64,000 nt of DNA from Sva-07 sp963828415 (GTDB lineage Bacteria; Actinomycetota; Acidimicrobiia; Acidimicrobiales; Ilumatobacteraceae). Shown here piece by piece: positions 17,193 through 24,879 of the stretch. The stretch spans positions 868,001 to 932,000 of the forward strand of contig CAWHEI010000012.1 in assembly GCA_963828415.1 (NCBI GenBank). Reading direction: 5' to 3'. Within the stretch, counting starts at the first letter, position 1; every line of letters starts with the position of its first letter. The notes beneath the pieces are model-generated. The model saw only the letters and a list, made by a program, of their open reading frames with translations. It did not search any database and was not told the DNA's origin. Position numbers and translations under genes: made by a program.

Positions 17193-17930
17193 GTGAGCGG
17201 CACCGAACTCGCCATCGTGCTGGTGGCGGTGGTCATCGGAGCGATCGCCAAGGCGGTCACGGGCATGGGGCTGCCGTTGATCGCGATCCCGATCGCCTCG
17301 CTGTTCGTCGACGTCAACGATGCGATCGTGGTCATCGCGTTCCCGAACGTGCTCGCCAATGCGTTCCTCGCCGGTCGCGAACGGTTGAGCTATCGCGAGA
17401 CCCGAGACCTCCCGATGCTGGCGATCACCGGCGTGATCGGTGCGGTCGTCGGCACGCTGCTGCTCGTCAACATTCCCGAAGAGCCGCTCGTGTTCGCCGT
17501 CATCGTGGCGATCGTCGGCTACGTCGTGCTGTTCTTCGCCCACCCCGAGCTCCGCGTTGGTCCGGCGCGGTCGAAGCAACTCGCCCCAGCCGTTGGCGGC
17601 GTCGCCGGCGTGTTCCAAGGGGGGGTCGGCATCTCCGGGCCGATCGTCGGCTCGTGGATCCACAGCTATCGGCTCCCACGTGGCGCCCACATCTTGTCGG
17701 TGACGTCGCTGTTCTTCATCACGGGTCTGGCGCAGCTGATCGTGCTGATTGCCTCCGGGGAACTGTCGGGTCGGGTCACCGCGACCCTGCTCGCGTGCAT
17801 CCCGGTGCTCGCCGCGATTCCGATCGGGACACGATTGCGCAACTCGGTCTCCGGTCGCGGCTTCGATCTCGCAATCGTGGGCATGCTCACCGTCTCGGCG
17901 GTCGCCCTCCTGCTGCAGACGTTCTTCTAG
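17193..17930 (+). CDS. TauE/SafE family anion exporter
   Basis: A 245-residue integral membrane protein with about seven or eight hydrophobic segments. The half-repeats with IGAIAKAVTGMGLPLIAIPI and GVAGVFQGGVGISGPIVGSW are the glycine-rich signatures of the TauE/SafE (DUF81) family. Family members export sulfite, sulfoacetate or related anions. The start GTG at 17193 is 10 bases after the rhodanese stop, and no other in-frame start lies nearby, so the two genes form an operon. The rhodanese neighbour makes sulfite or thiosulfate a reasonable substrate, but this is inference from context. The gene ends 24 bases before a TPP riboswitch. Confidence 0.85.
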   Translation: MSGTELAIVLVAVVIGAIAKAVTGMGLPLIAIPIASLFVDVNDAIVVIAFPNVLANAFLAGRERLSYRETRDLPMLAITGVIGAVVGTLLLVNIPEEPLVFAVIVAIVGYVVLFFAHPELRVGPARSKQLAPAVGGVAGVFQGGVGISGPIVGSWIHSYRLPRGAHILSVTSLFFITGLAQLIVLIASGELSGRVTATLLACIPVLAAIPIGTRLRNSVSGRGFDLAIVGMLTVSAVALLLQTFF

Positions 17931-17954
17931 TACCCTGGGCCGTCACAACAACCA

Positions 17955-18040
17955 CATGGGGAGCTCGCTGGATCGGCGGGCTGAGAGGGTGACCGCCGTC
18001 ATCGACCCGAGAACCTGATCCGGGTAATGCCGGCGGAGGA
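17955..18040 (+). promoter_or_regulatory. TPP riboswitch (THI element)
   Basis: The sequence carries the conserved thiamine-pyrophosphate aptamer: GGGGAGCTCG, then CTGAGAGGGT (17981-17990), and GAACCTGATCCGGGTAATGCC (18011-18031). The downstream GGAGG at 18035-18039, directly before the GTG start of thiN, is the ribosome binding site. It lies within or next to the 3' strand of the aptamer, so TPP most likely represses translation start. The element precedes an operon of thiamine pyrophosphokinase and a thiamine ABC transporter, as expected for feedback control. Confidence 0.95.
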
Positions 18041-18043
18041 ATC

Positions 18044-18793
18044 GTGAACGAACACATCGTCATCATCACCGGAGCATCACCACTCGATGCCCACGTCGTC
18101 GAACGCCTCACGTCAGATGCGACCGACCACACCATTTGGATCGCCGTCGACGGCGGACTCGACCACGCGCTCGCCGCCGGACTCGCACCGACGCACCTCG
18201 TCGGTGATCTCGACTCGGTCACCGAGGACGGCCTGGCGTGGGCGGCACGCAACGCCGACATCTCGCGTCATCCGGCCGACAAGGACCAGACCGACACCGA
18301 ACTCGCCCTGGCGCTGGCTGCGAAGTTCGACCCCGAACGCATCACGCTCGTTGGCGGCGGCAACCGCCTGGATCACACCATTGCCGGCATCGGCGCGCTG
18401 GGTGCCCTCGAGCTCACGAGCGTGCCGATGCTCGATGGCTGGTGGGACGGTCAACACATTCGGGTTCTGCACGGTCCCGGGTCGGCGACGCTGCGCCTGG
18501 TGCCCGGCTCGACGCTGTCGCTGCTGGCGCTGCACGGTCCGTGCGTGCGCGTCACCCTGTCTGGGGCTCGATGGGACCTCGACCAGTTCGACCTCGAGCC
18601 ACTGGTTGGCATGGGCGTCAGCAACGAGGTCCCCGCCTCCGACCGCCCGGTCGACGTCGACGTCACCCTGTCGGGCGGCGTCCTCACGATCTTCGACGAC
18701 CCGGCCCCGGACCCAGCGATGAGCGAAACCGCCGCATCCGGTCAGTTGGCTCATCGCAGCGACGGCGACGCCGACGGATCGTCCGAGCGATGA
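18044..18793 (+). CDS. thiN: thiamine pyrophosphokinase
   Basis: A 249-residue protein that converts thiamine and ATP to thiamine pyrophosphate. Family features are WIAVDGGLDHALAAG, HLVGDLDSV (about 52-60), the acidic DKDQTDTELAL (about 79-89) and GGGNRLDHTIAG. The start is GTG 18044 behind GGAGG in the TPP riboswitch. The last roughly 24 residues (MSETAASGQLAHRSD...) are encoded by a palindromic repeat (18716-18757) and look added onto a normal thiamine-binding C-terminus that ends near FDDPAPDPA. The stop overlaps the ATG of the next gene (ATGA). Clustering with a thiamine transporter suggests salvage of imported thiamine. Confidence 0.92.
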   Translation: MNEHIVIITGASPLDAHVVERLTSDATDHTIWIAVDGGLDHALAAGLAPTHLVGDLDSVTEDGLAWAARNADISRHPADKDQTDTELALALAAKFDPERITLVGGGNRLDHTIAGIGALGALELTSVPMLDGWWDGQHIRVLHGPGSATLRLVPGSTLSLLALHGPCVRVTLSGARWDLDQFDLEPLVGMGVSNEVPASDRPVDVDVTLSGGVLTIFDDPAPDPAMSETAASGQLAHRSDGDADGSSER

Positions 18794-18828
18794 GCGAAAC
18801 CGCCGTATCCGGCCGGTTCGCTCATCGC
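18716..18828. repeat. two palindromic repeats (GCGATGAGCG family) at the thiN-thiB junction
   Basis: Two 42-base units at 18716-18757 and 18787-18828 run gcgatgagcgaaaccgccg...ggttcgctcatcgc. Each folds into a hairpin whose outer arms pair GCGATGAGC with GCTCATCGC. The first lies inside the end of thiN. The second spans the thiN stop and supplies the ATG and first 13 codons of the next gene. Two more copies lie at 46370-46471. Confidence 0.9.
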
Positions 18829-19929
18829 AGGAGAAGTCGTCGGGCCGCACTCAGTCTCGCCGTCACGCTGGCCGTAGGCCTCGCAGCATGCGGGGGTGAC
18901 GACGACGCGTCGACACCGACCGGGAGCTCGCCGGGAGTCGTCGAGTCCGTCACGTTGGTGACCTACGACTCGTTCCCCGAGGCCGACACGTCGCTCAACG
19001 ACGCGCTCGCCGAGTTCACCGCCGAAACCGGCATCGACGTCGAGATCCTGGTCGCCGGTGACACCGGCACGATGCTGTCGAAGGCGTCGCTGACCGCCGG
19101 AAATCCGGAAGGCGACGTGATGTGGGGCATCGACAACACGCTGTTGTCCCGTGCGATCGACGACGAGGTGTTCGAGCCGTACGTTGCCGCCGGAATCGCC
19201 GACGGCTCGATCGACATCGCGCAAGAGTTCCTCGACCTCGTCCCGGACGGCGAGGCCACCCCGGTGGACTACGGCGACGTGTGTGTCAACTACGACATCG
19301 GCTGGTTCGCCGAGCGCGAGCTGGCCGCGCCGACGTCGTTCGAGGACCTCACCGATCCGGCCTACGCCGGCCAGCTCGTGGTGCAGAACCCGGCGACGTC
19401 GTCGCCAGGACTCGCCTTCCTCCTCGCCACGATCCACGAGTACGGCCTCGAGGGATGGCAGGACTACTGGAGTCGGCTCGGCGACAACGGCATCGAGGTC
19501 GTCGACAGTTGGACGCAGGCCTACTACGAGCGCTTCACGTGGGCCGGTGGCGGACCGACGCCGATGGTGGTCAGCTACGGATCGAGCCCACCCGCCGAGG
19601 TGATTTTCGCCGAACCGGCCCGCGACGACGCGCCGACCGGCGTGATCGAGGACACGTGCTTCCGTCAGGTCGAGTTCGCCGGCGTGTTGCGAGGAACCGA
19701 TGCGCCCGACGCCGCCCGCCGCCTGGTCGACTTCCTGATCTCGGAGCGACTCCAGGGTGAACTCGCACTCAACCTCTTCGTGTATCCGTCCAACCAATCC
19801 GTCGAGTTGCCGCAGGAGTTCGTCGACTTCGCTGTCGTGCCCGAGGTCTCACGTTCCCTCGATCCGGCGGTGATCGACGCCGAGCGGTCGACGTGGATCG
19901 ACGAATGGACGGAGCTGGTCCTCGGGTGA
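18790..19929 (+). CDS. thiB: thiamine ABC transporter substrate-binding lipoprotein
   Basis: A 379-residue periplasmic-binding-type lipoprotein. It has a signal peptide with lipobox (LAAC, Cys34), then the TbpA/ThiB-type start VTLVTYDSFPEADTSLND and DVMWGIDNTLLSRA. Later stretches include YGDVCVNYDIGWF and TPMVVSYGSSPPAEV, which in ThiB proteins line the thiamine site. It delivers thiamine or TPP to the ThiP-ThiQ complex. The first 13 residues, MSETAVSGRFAHR, come from a palindromic repeat, so the repeat provides the only plausible start and lengthens the n-region of the signal peptide. Its start overlaps the thiN stop and its stop overlaps the thiP start. Confidence 0.92.
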   Translation: MSETAVSGRFAHRRRSRRAALSLAVTLAVGLAACGGDDDASTPTGSSPGVVESVTLVTYDSFPEADTSLNDALAEFTAETGIDVEILVAGDTGTMLSKASLTAGNPEGDVMWGIDNTLLSRAIDDEVFEPYVAAGIADGSIDIAQEFLDLVPDGEATPVDYGDVCVNYDIGWFAERELAAPTSFEDLTDPAYAGQLVVQNPATSSPGLAFLLATIHEYGLEGWQDYWSRLGDNGIEVVDSWTQAYYERFTWAGGGPTPMVVSYGSSPPAEVIFAEPARDDAPTGVIEDTCFRQVEFAGVLRGTDAPDAARRLVDFLISERLQGELALNLFVYPSNQSVELPQEFVDFAVVPEVSRSLDPAVIDAERSTWIDEWTELVLG

Positions 19930-21530
19930 ACCGCCTCCCGCGGTGGCTGCTGGTCGCGCTCGCGATCGGGCCGGCGGTCGGGCTCCTGGTGTTCTTCGCG
20001 TGGCCGTTCGTCACGCTCATGGTCGAGGCGGTGGACGCCACGTCGGTCGGCGACACGCTCGGGCGGGCGTCGACGTGGGAGGTGCTGTGGTTCACGGCGT
20101 GGCAGGCCGTCGCATCGACGGTGCTGACGATCGCGATCGGGTTGACGCCGGCGTACGTGCTTGCCCGTTTCGATTTCCGTGGGCGCACCGTGCTCGTCGG
20201 GTTGCTCACGGCGATGTTCGTACTGCCGACGGTCGTGATGGGCGCTGCGTTCCTCGCGTTGCTCCCCGACTCGCTCGACCGAACGGTGTGGGCGGTCCTC
20301 GGTGCGCACGTTGTGTTCAACCTCGCTGTCGTCGTTCGCGTTGTCGGGTCGTTGTGGGAGCACCTGCCTACCGACATGGAGGCCGCCGCTGCGACGCTGG
20401 GCGCTTCGCGATGGCAGGTGGCGACCCGGATCTCGCTGCCGCTCGTGCGTCCCGCGGTGACTGCGGCGGCAACGATCGTGTTCCTGTTCACCTTCACCTC
20501 CTACGGCGTGATCCGCATCCTCGCCGCGCCAGGGACCCGCACGATCGAAGTCGAGGTGTGGCGACGAGCGACACAACTTGGTGACATCGGCGGTGCCGCA
20601 GTGCTGGCACTGCTGCAACTCGGCGTACTTCTGGTTCTGGTGTGGTGGTCGACCATCGCCCAGCGTCGCCACGCCCAGGCGATCGGGCTGCTGCCGGTCG
20701 CTGCGCGCCGCCGCCCGCGTCGTGGCGGCGAACGACGCTTCGTGAGCATCGTCGCCGGCGCGACGCTGCTGATCGCGGCGACGCCGTTGGTCGCACTCGT
20801 CGTTCGCTCCTTCGCAACGCCGACGGGGTGGTCGACCGCGGCGTGGACGAGTCTTGGACGCGCCGAGATCCGACCGGGCATTCGCGTCGGCGTCGACCCC
20901 ATCGATGCCATGGCCAACTCGCTGGTCAACGCCGCGTGGGCGACGTCGATCGCCGTCGTCATCGGCGCGCTCGCGAGCCTCGGAATCGTCGCCGCCGGTC
21001 GGGCGGGACGCGCACTCGACGGCGGGCTGATGTTGCCGCTTGCGACCTCTGCCGTCACGATCGGGTTCGGGATGCTGATCACGTTCGACACCGGCCCGGT
21101 CGATTGGCGGGCGTCGTGGTGGTTGGTGCCCGTCGGCCACGCACTGATCGCCGTGCCGTTCGTCGTGCGCACCTGCGTCGGCGTGCTCCGCTCGGTCGAC
21201 CCCACGATGACGGACGCCGCCGCGACCCTCGGAGCCTCGCCGACGAAGGCATGGCGGGCCACGATCGTGCCGTTCCTGTGGAGGCCCCTCGCCGCCGGTG
21301 GCGCGTTGGCCGCCGCCATCTCGCTCGGCGAGTTCGGCGCGACGAGCCTCCTGTCACGCTCGGGCGGCGAGACCATGCCGATCGCGATCGAGCAACTGCT
21401 CGGCCGCACCGGTTCGATACTGCAGGCCCAGGGCTTCGTGCTCGCCACGTTGCTCGCGGCCACGACGGTGATCCTCGTGGTCGTGGTCGAACGCCTCCAA
21501 TCACCTCACTCGCGTGTGGCGCGCCCGTGA
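19926..21530 (+). CDS. thiP: thiamine ABC transporter permease
   Basis: A 534-residue permease of about twelve membrane segments made of two homologous halves, as in ThiP. Each half contains a cytoplasmic EAA-type loop: MEAAAATLGASRWQVATRI in the first half and DAAATLGASPTKAWRAT in the second. GTG 19926 overlaps the thiB stop (GTGA). The gene is followed by another GTGA overlap into thiQ, so the three transporter subunits are translationally coupled. The product moves thiamine across the membrane using ATP hydrolysed by ThiQ. Confidence 0.92.
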   Translation: MNRLPRWLLVALAIGPAVGLLVFFAWPFVTLMVEAVDATSVGDTLGRASTWEVLWFTAWQAVASTVLTIAIGLTPAYVLARFDFRGRTVLVGLLTAMFVLPTVVMGAAFLALLPDSLDRTVWAVLGAHVVFNLAVVVRVVGSLWEHLPTDMEAAAATLGASRWQVATRISLPLVRPAVTAAATIVFLFTFTSYGVIRILAAPGTRTIEVEVWRRATQLGDIGGAAVLALLQLGVLLVLVWWSTIAQRRHAQAIGLLPVAARRRPRRGGERRFVSIVAGATLLIAATPLVALVVRSFATPTGWSTAAWTSLGRAEIRPGIRVGVDPIDAMANSLVNAAWATSIAVVIGALASLGIVAAGRAGRALDGGLMLPLATSAVTIGFGMLITFDTGPVDWRASWWLVPVGHALIAVPFVVRTCVGVLRSVDPTMTDAAATLGASPTKAWRATIVPFLWRPLAAGGALAAAISLGEFGATSLLSRSGGETMPIAIEQLLGRTGSILQAQGFVLATLLAATTVILVVVVERLQSPHSRVARP

Positions 21531-22231
21531 ACGACCACCCCGGACTCGATGTCCGCGACGTCCAGGTCACCTTCGCGGCCCCCCGAGCCCAGGTCTCCGG
21601 GAACCAGGATGCACCCGTGGTTCCCGGAGGCCCGGGTCGGGGGAACCGGGTGCTCGACGGGGTGTCGCTGTCGGTGGTGGCCGGTGACGTGGTGGCGTTG
21701 CTCGGGCCATCGGGGAGCGGCAAGAGCACGTTGCTCCGCGTCATCTCCGGGATCATCGTGCCCGATCGCGGTCGCGTGTTCGTCCACGGAGCAGACGTCA
21801 CCGAACTCCCGACCCATCGGCGCGGTGTCGGGATGGTGTTCCAGGACAACCAGCTCTTCCCTCACATGTCCGTGCTCGACAACGTCGCGTTCGGACCGAA
21901 GATGTCCGGCGTCGCACGTTCGGAACGGACGGAGCGCGCGTCGAGATGGTTGCGCCGGGTCGGATTGAGTGGCTTCGACGATCGACGGGTGATGGAGCTG
22001 TCCGGTGGCGAAGCGAAGCGGGTGGCGCTCGCTCGAACCCTCGCCGCCGAGCCGGCCGTCGTGTTGCTCGACGAACCGCTCACCGGACTCGACCGCGAAC
22101 TCCACGACCGGCTCGCAGTCGACCTCGCCGCACTCCTGCGTGACGCGCACGCAACGGCACTACTCGTCACGCACGACCATGACGAGGCAGCCACGATCGC
22201 CGACCGCACCGTGCAGCTCGCCGATCTCTGA
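21527..22231 (+). CDS. thiQ: thiamine ABC transporter ATP-binding protein carrying an in-frame repeat insertion
   Basis: A 234-residue ATPase subunit with Walker A GPSGSGKST, Q-loop VFQDNQLFPHMSVLDN, signature MELSGGEAKRVALARTLA, Walker B VVLLDEPLTGLD and the H-loop LLVTHDHDEA. All catalytic motifs are intact. Between the first strand (VQVTFA) and the second (RVLDGVSLSV) lies a stretch of about 23 residues, APRAQVSGNQDAP through GRGN, that is encoded wholly by a REP-type palindromic pair (21578-21647). The insertion keeps the frame and falls in a surface loop of the ATPase core, so activity may be retained. The start GTG overlaps the thiP stop. Confidence 0.92.
   Translation: MNDHPGLDVRDVQVTFAAPRAQVSGNQDAPVVPGGPGRGNRVLDGVSLSVVAGDVVALLGPSGSGKSTLLRVISGIIVPDRGRVFVHGADVTELPTHRRGVGMVFQDNQLFPHMSVLDNVAFGPKMSGVARSERTERASRWLRRVGLSGFDDRRVMELSGGEAKRVALARTLAAEPAVVLLDEPLTGLDRELHDRLAVDLAALLRDAHATALLVTHDHDEAATIADRTVQLADL
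21578..21647. repeat. REP-type palindrome pair (RAYT-linked family) inside thiQ
   Basis: Two inverted units, 21578-21605 (ending aggtctccgggaacc) and 21619-21647 (ggttcccggaggcccggg...), face each other across a 13-base spacer. The core matches the repeats flanking the transposase at 54072-55016 and the pair at 44253-44314. It lies within coding sequence in frame. Confidence 0.9.
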
Positions 22232-22271
22232 CGCCTTCCGTTTTCACTCCCGGCGCGCCCACTGCGGTGTG

Positions 22272-22553
22272 ATGAACGCCACCGACCGAGCACACCAACT
22301 CCGACAACGCGCCCGGCACCTTCGCCGCCTCGCCGACACGATCGAGGCCTCGCCGGTGATGAGCCTCGACCGGTATGGCGACGTCGACACGTGGAGGGGC
22401 CGGCGCCCCGATCTGTGCCGCACGACGCTCGCCCACAACCAGCACCAACTCCATGGCGCCGCCGAAGATCTCCGGGAGCACGCCTGGCGTTTCGACCAGC
22501 AGGCCGAAGAACTCGAAGCGATCGCCCGCACGCAGATCGGATTGGCGGGCTGA
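22272..22553 (+). CDS. WXG100-like small helical protein
   Basis: A 93-residue protein predicted to be a helical hairpin. Two charged amphipathic helices (RAHQLRQRARHLRRLADTIE and HQLHGAAEDLREHAWRFDQQ) flank a turn containing WRG (Trp41-x-Gly43). That is the place and length expected for WXG100/ESAT-6-like proteins, which are type VII secretion substrates or chaperone partners. No YxxxD/E secretion signal is visible near the C-terminus and no EccC or other secretion gene is nearby, so the assignment is tentative. It is followed one base after its stop by a long helical protein, which is probably its functional partner. Start ATG 22272. Confidence 0.5.
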   Translation: MNATDRAHQLRQRARHLRRLADTIEASPVMSLDRYGDVDTWRGRRPDLCRTTLAHNQHQLHGAAEDLREHAWRFDQQAEELEAIARTQIGLAG

Positions 22554-22554
22554 C

Positions 22555-24195
22555 ATGGAGGCCGGGTACGAACCCGGACGTGTGCACCAGCTGCTGCGCC
22601 ACACGTTGGAGTCGATCGACCAACTCGACGGCATCTCGTCGACAGACCCGGCGGCCGCCGACGCGCTGCGCACGGTCCGCCTCACCCGGGCGAATCTCGA
22701 AGACCATTGGATGCCCGCACTGCGCGACATCGAACGAAGTGCCCCGATGGTCCAGTGGCGAGCGAGTCAACTCGGGACGTTCGGGCTGCGACCGATGAAG
22801 GTTCTCGGCGGCTCGCTCCCCGACCATCTACGCGTCGGCGGCGTGGCACCAGTTCCGATCCCATCCGCACGGCGATCCGAGCTGCTCGGCCAACTCGACT
22901 GGCTCGACCGCAAGGCGCTGGGCGGCGATGCGTCGCCCGGCGCGCCGACTGCGGTCGAGCTGGCCGACCTCGCCGAGGACATTGCGTACTGGGTGGAACG
23001 AGACGGCGAGTTCGCCACCTCGATCGTCGAACTGTCGACCTCGAACATGACCATCGCGAGACTGCTCGGTGTCGGCAGTTTCCCGTCGGCGTTCAGCTCG
23101 TGCATCGTGAGACAGATGGCGGCTCCGAACGGGCCGGACACCGGCGTCGACCGCGAGCGGTATGCCAGGTCGCTGAGTACGGCGCTCGGCAGCCTCATCG
23201 ACGACCCGGCGGCGTGTCTCGATCTGTTACTCGACGAACGCACCATGTACGCGCTCGCCGCATGGGACCTCCTCGATGCGACGGCGTTGCGCGAGTTCGT
23301 CAGCAGCGGCCTGATGGACAGCGTCCTGGCCGACTTGGCACGTCTGGCCGACGGCTTCGAGGTGCTGCAGATGCTGACCCGCATCGCCACCGGGCCGCTC
23401 GACAACGGGATGTCGGCCGGCATGGCCCGTGGGGTTGCACTGTCGATGCCCGTCTACTTTCCGCTGCTCGCCGGCGGCATCTTCCAGACCGGTGGCAAAC
23501 CGGTGAGGGTGAGTGAGTTCGAGCTGACGATCGGGACCTACGACGAGGTCGCGAACCTGTTCGGTTCCGTGCTGCGCGACGATGACGCCGCCGGGGCACT
23601 CGGGGTCGCGCTCGGCACGTTCACCGATCACGAGCTGACCGGGGACGGTGTCGATCTCACTGCAGATGGCGCACTGACCGACGTCGTCCATCTCTCGTTG
23701 CTCCTCGACCAGGCAGCGATGACCGAGCAGGCGCAACTGATCATGGAAGCAGCAGCGGAGCAAGCACGCCGGAACGGTCTGGCGAGCGTGCTCGGCACCG
23801 GCACGAACGTCGCGCTGCTGGCGTCCGGGGTGGGCGCTGCGTGGCGGAGCGCCGCGTCGGTGGCGATTCGAACCGTGACCGATGCGATCGACGACGTCGA
23901 ACCCGAGCAGTTGGCCGGCGCGTCCATCGCGTCACGCCAGTACGAGCGGATCTGGATGTCCGCCATGGCGAACGCGCTCGACCGTCCCGCCACGCTCAGC
24001 GCCGCGCGACGGGACCCGACCATCCGCTCGATGGTGGCCGACTTCCGTGAGCGCCTCGACGAGATCGAGCGCTGCGACGATCCACAGCGACGTTCGGAAC
24101 TCGTGATCGACCTCCGCTCCGCAGCGGAGGGCACTGTCGTGGACGAGTACATGGACGAGGTCACCGCAACTGACGAGCTGCCGAGCATCAGATGA
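22555..24195 (+). CDS. large helical protein, possible type VII-associated partner; unknown function
   Basis: A 546-residue, mostly alpha-helical protein with no signal peptide. It has Ala-rich amphipathic stretches, an N-terminal segment like a WXG/LXG-type helical domain (VHQLLRHTLESIDQLDGI) and repeated ELDxxx-like segments. The middle region with GMARGVALSMPVYFPLLAGGI and ANLFGSVLRDDDAAGALGVAL recalls large actinobacterial proteins encoded next to WXG100 genes (DUF6571-type), but I cannot confirm this. No enzymatic motif is recognisable. ATG 22555 is one base after the stop of the small WXG-like gene, so the pair forms an operon. Its C-terminus (DELPSIR) ends just before the vapBC operon. 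Confidence 0.5.
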   Translation: MEAGYEPGRVHQLLRHTLESIDQLDGISSTDPAAADALRTVRLTRANLEDHWMPALRDIERSAPMVQWRASQLGTFGLRPMKVLGGSLPDHLRVGGVAPVPIPSARRSELLGQLDWLDRKALGGDASPGAPTAVELADLAEDIAYWVERDGEFATSIVELSTSNMTIARLLGVGSFPSAFSSCIVRQMAAPNGPDTGVDRERYARSLSTALGSLIDDPAACLDLLLDERTMYALAAWDLLDATALREFVSSGLMDSVLADLARLADGFEVLQMLTRIATGPLDNGMSAGMARGVALSMPVYFPLLAGGIFQTGGKPVRVSEFELTIGTYDEVANLFGSVLRDDDAAGALGVALGTFTDHELTGDGVDLTADGALTDVVHLSLLLDQAAMTEQAQLIMEAAAEQARRNGLASVLGTGTNVALLASGVGAAWRSAASVAIRTVTDAIDDVEPEQLAGASIASRQYERIWMSAMANALDRPATLSAARRDPTIRSMVADFRERLDEIERCDDPQRRSELVIDLRSAAEGTVVDEYMDEVTATDELPSIR

Positions 24196-24218
24196 TCGGT
24201 GAGGTGTATTGTTGGTGT

Positions 24219-24419
24219 ATGTCACGCACCAACATCGACATCGACGACGATCTGTGCAGGCAGGTGATGGAACGCTTCCACCTCACGACCAAGCGCGATG
24301 CAGTGAATCTCGCGCTTCGACGGCTCGCCGGTGAACCGCTCGGACTCGATGACGCCCGAGCGCTACGAGGCAGCGGATGGGACGGCGACCTCGACGCAAT
24401 GCGATCGAGTCGAGGGTGA
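24219..24419 (+). CDS. vapB: VapB-type antitoxin
   Basis: A 66-residue antitoxin. The N-terminus MSRTNIDIDDDLCRQVM is a ribbon-helix-helix type DNA-binding segment, followed by RFHLTTKRDAVNLALRRLAG and a C-terminal tail that would wrap the toxin (GSGWDGDLDAMRSSRG). The WDGDLDAMR tail is typical of VapB partners of PIN toxins. I start at ATG 24219, because the upstream ATG at 24192 adds residues overlapping the likely promoter. The stop overlaps the toxin start by 4 bases. The complex normally represses its own promoter, which must lie in the 23 bases after the preceding gene or within its end. Confidence 0.88.
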   Translation: MSRTNIDIDDDLCRQVMERFHLTTKRDAVNLALRRLAGEPLGLDDARALRGSGWDGDLDAMRSSRG

Positions 24420-24811
24420 TCGTCGTCGACACGTCAGCCTGGGTCGAGTTCCTCCGCGACACCGGCTCGCCTGTGTGCGTCGCGGTCGGGGAACTCCTCG
24501 GCGACGACCTCGCCGTCTGCGACCCCATCTTCCTGGAGGTACTCGCCGGTGCTCGCAACGAGGCCCATCTCGCGCAGCTCCGCGGTCTCCTGGCGCGCGC
24601 CACCCTGCTGCCGACCACCTCCGCCGACTACGACGCCGCGGCCGCGCTGTACCGGGCCTGCCGGACGCAGGGAGCGACGGTTCGCCGGATGATCGACTGT
24701 CTGATCGCGGCTGTCACCATCGCCGCCGACGCCGAGGTGCTCCACGCCGACTCCGACTTCGTCGAGTTGGCCGCTCACACTCGACTTCGAGTACACGCGC
24801 GATCGATCTGA
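24416..24811 (+). CDS. vapC: VapC-type PIN-domain ribonuclease toxin
   Basis: A 131-residue PIN-domain protein starting at GTG 24416, overlapping the antitoxin stop. Conserved acidic residues that hold the catalytic magnesium are visible: Asp in VIVVDTSAWVEF, Glu in PIFLEVLAGA, Asp in RRMIDCLIAA and Asp in LHADSDFVEL. VapC toxins cleave tRNA or rRNA to slow growth when the antitoxin is lost. The set of catalytic residues is complete, so the toxin looks active. It forms a standard two-gene module with vapB and shows no signs of decay. Confidence 0.9.
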   Translation: MIVVDTSAWVEFLRDTGSPVCVAVGELLGDDLAVCDPIFLEVLAGARNEAHLAQLRGLLARATLLPTTSADYDAAAALYRACRTQGATVRRMIDCLIAAVTIAADAEVLHADSDFVELAAHTRLRVHARSI

Positions 24812-24879
24812 GCGAGGGCAGACCGTCGCCAGCGCAAACTCGATCGGCTCAGGCCTCGATCATCTGCGACACTCGTGCC

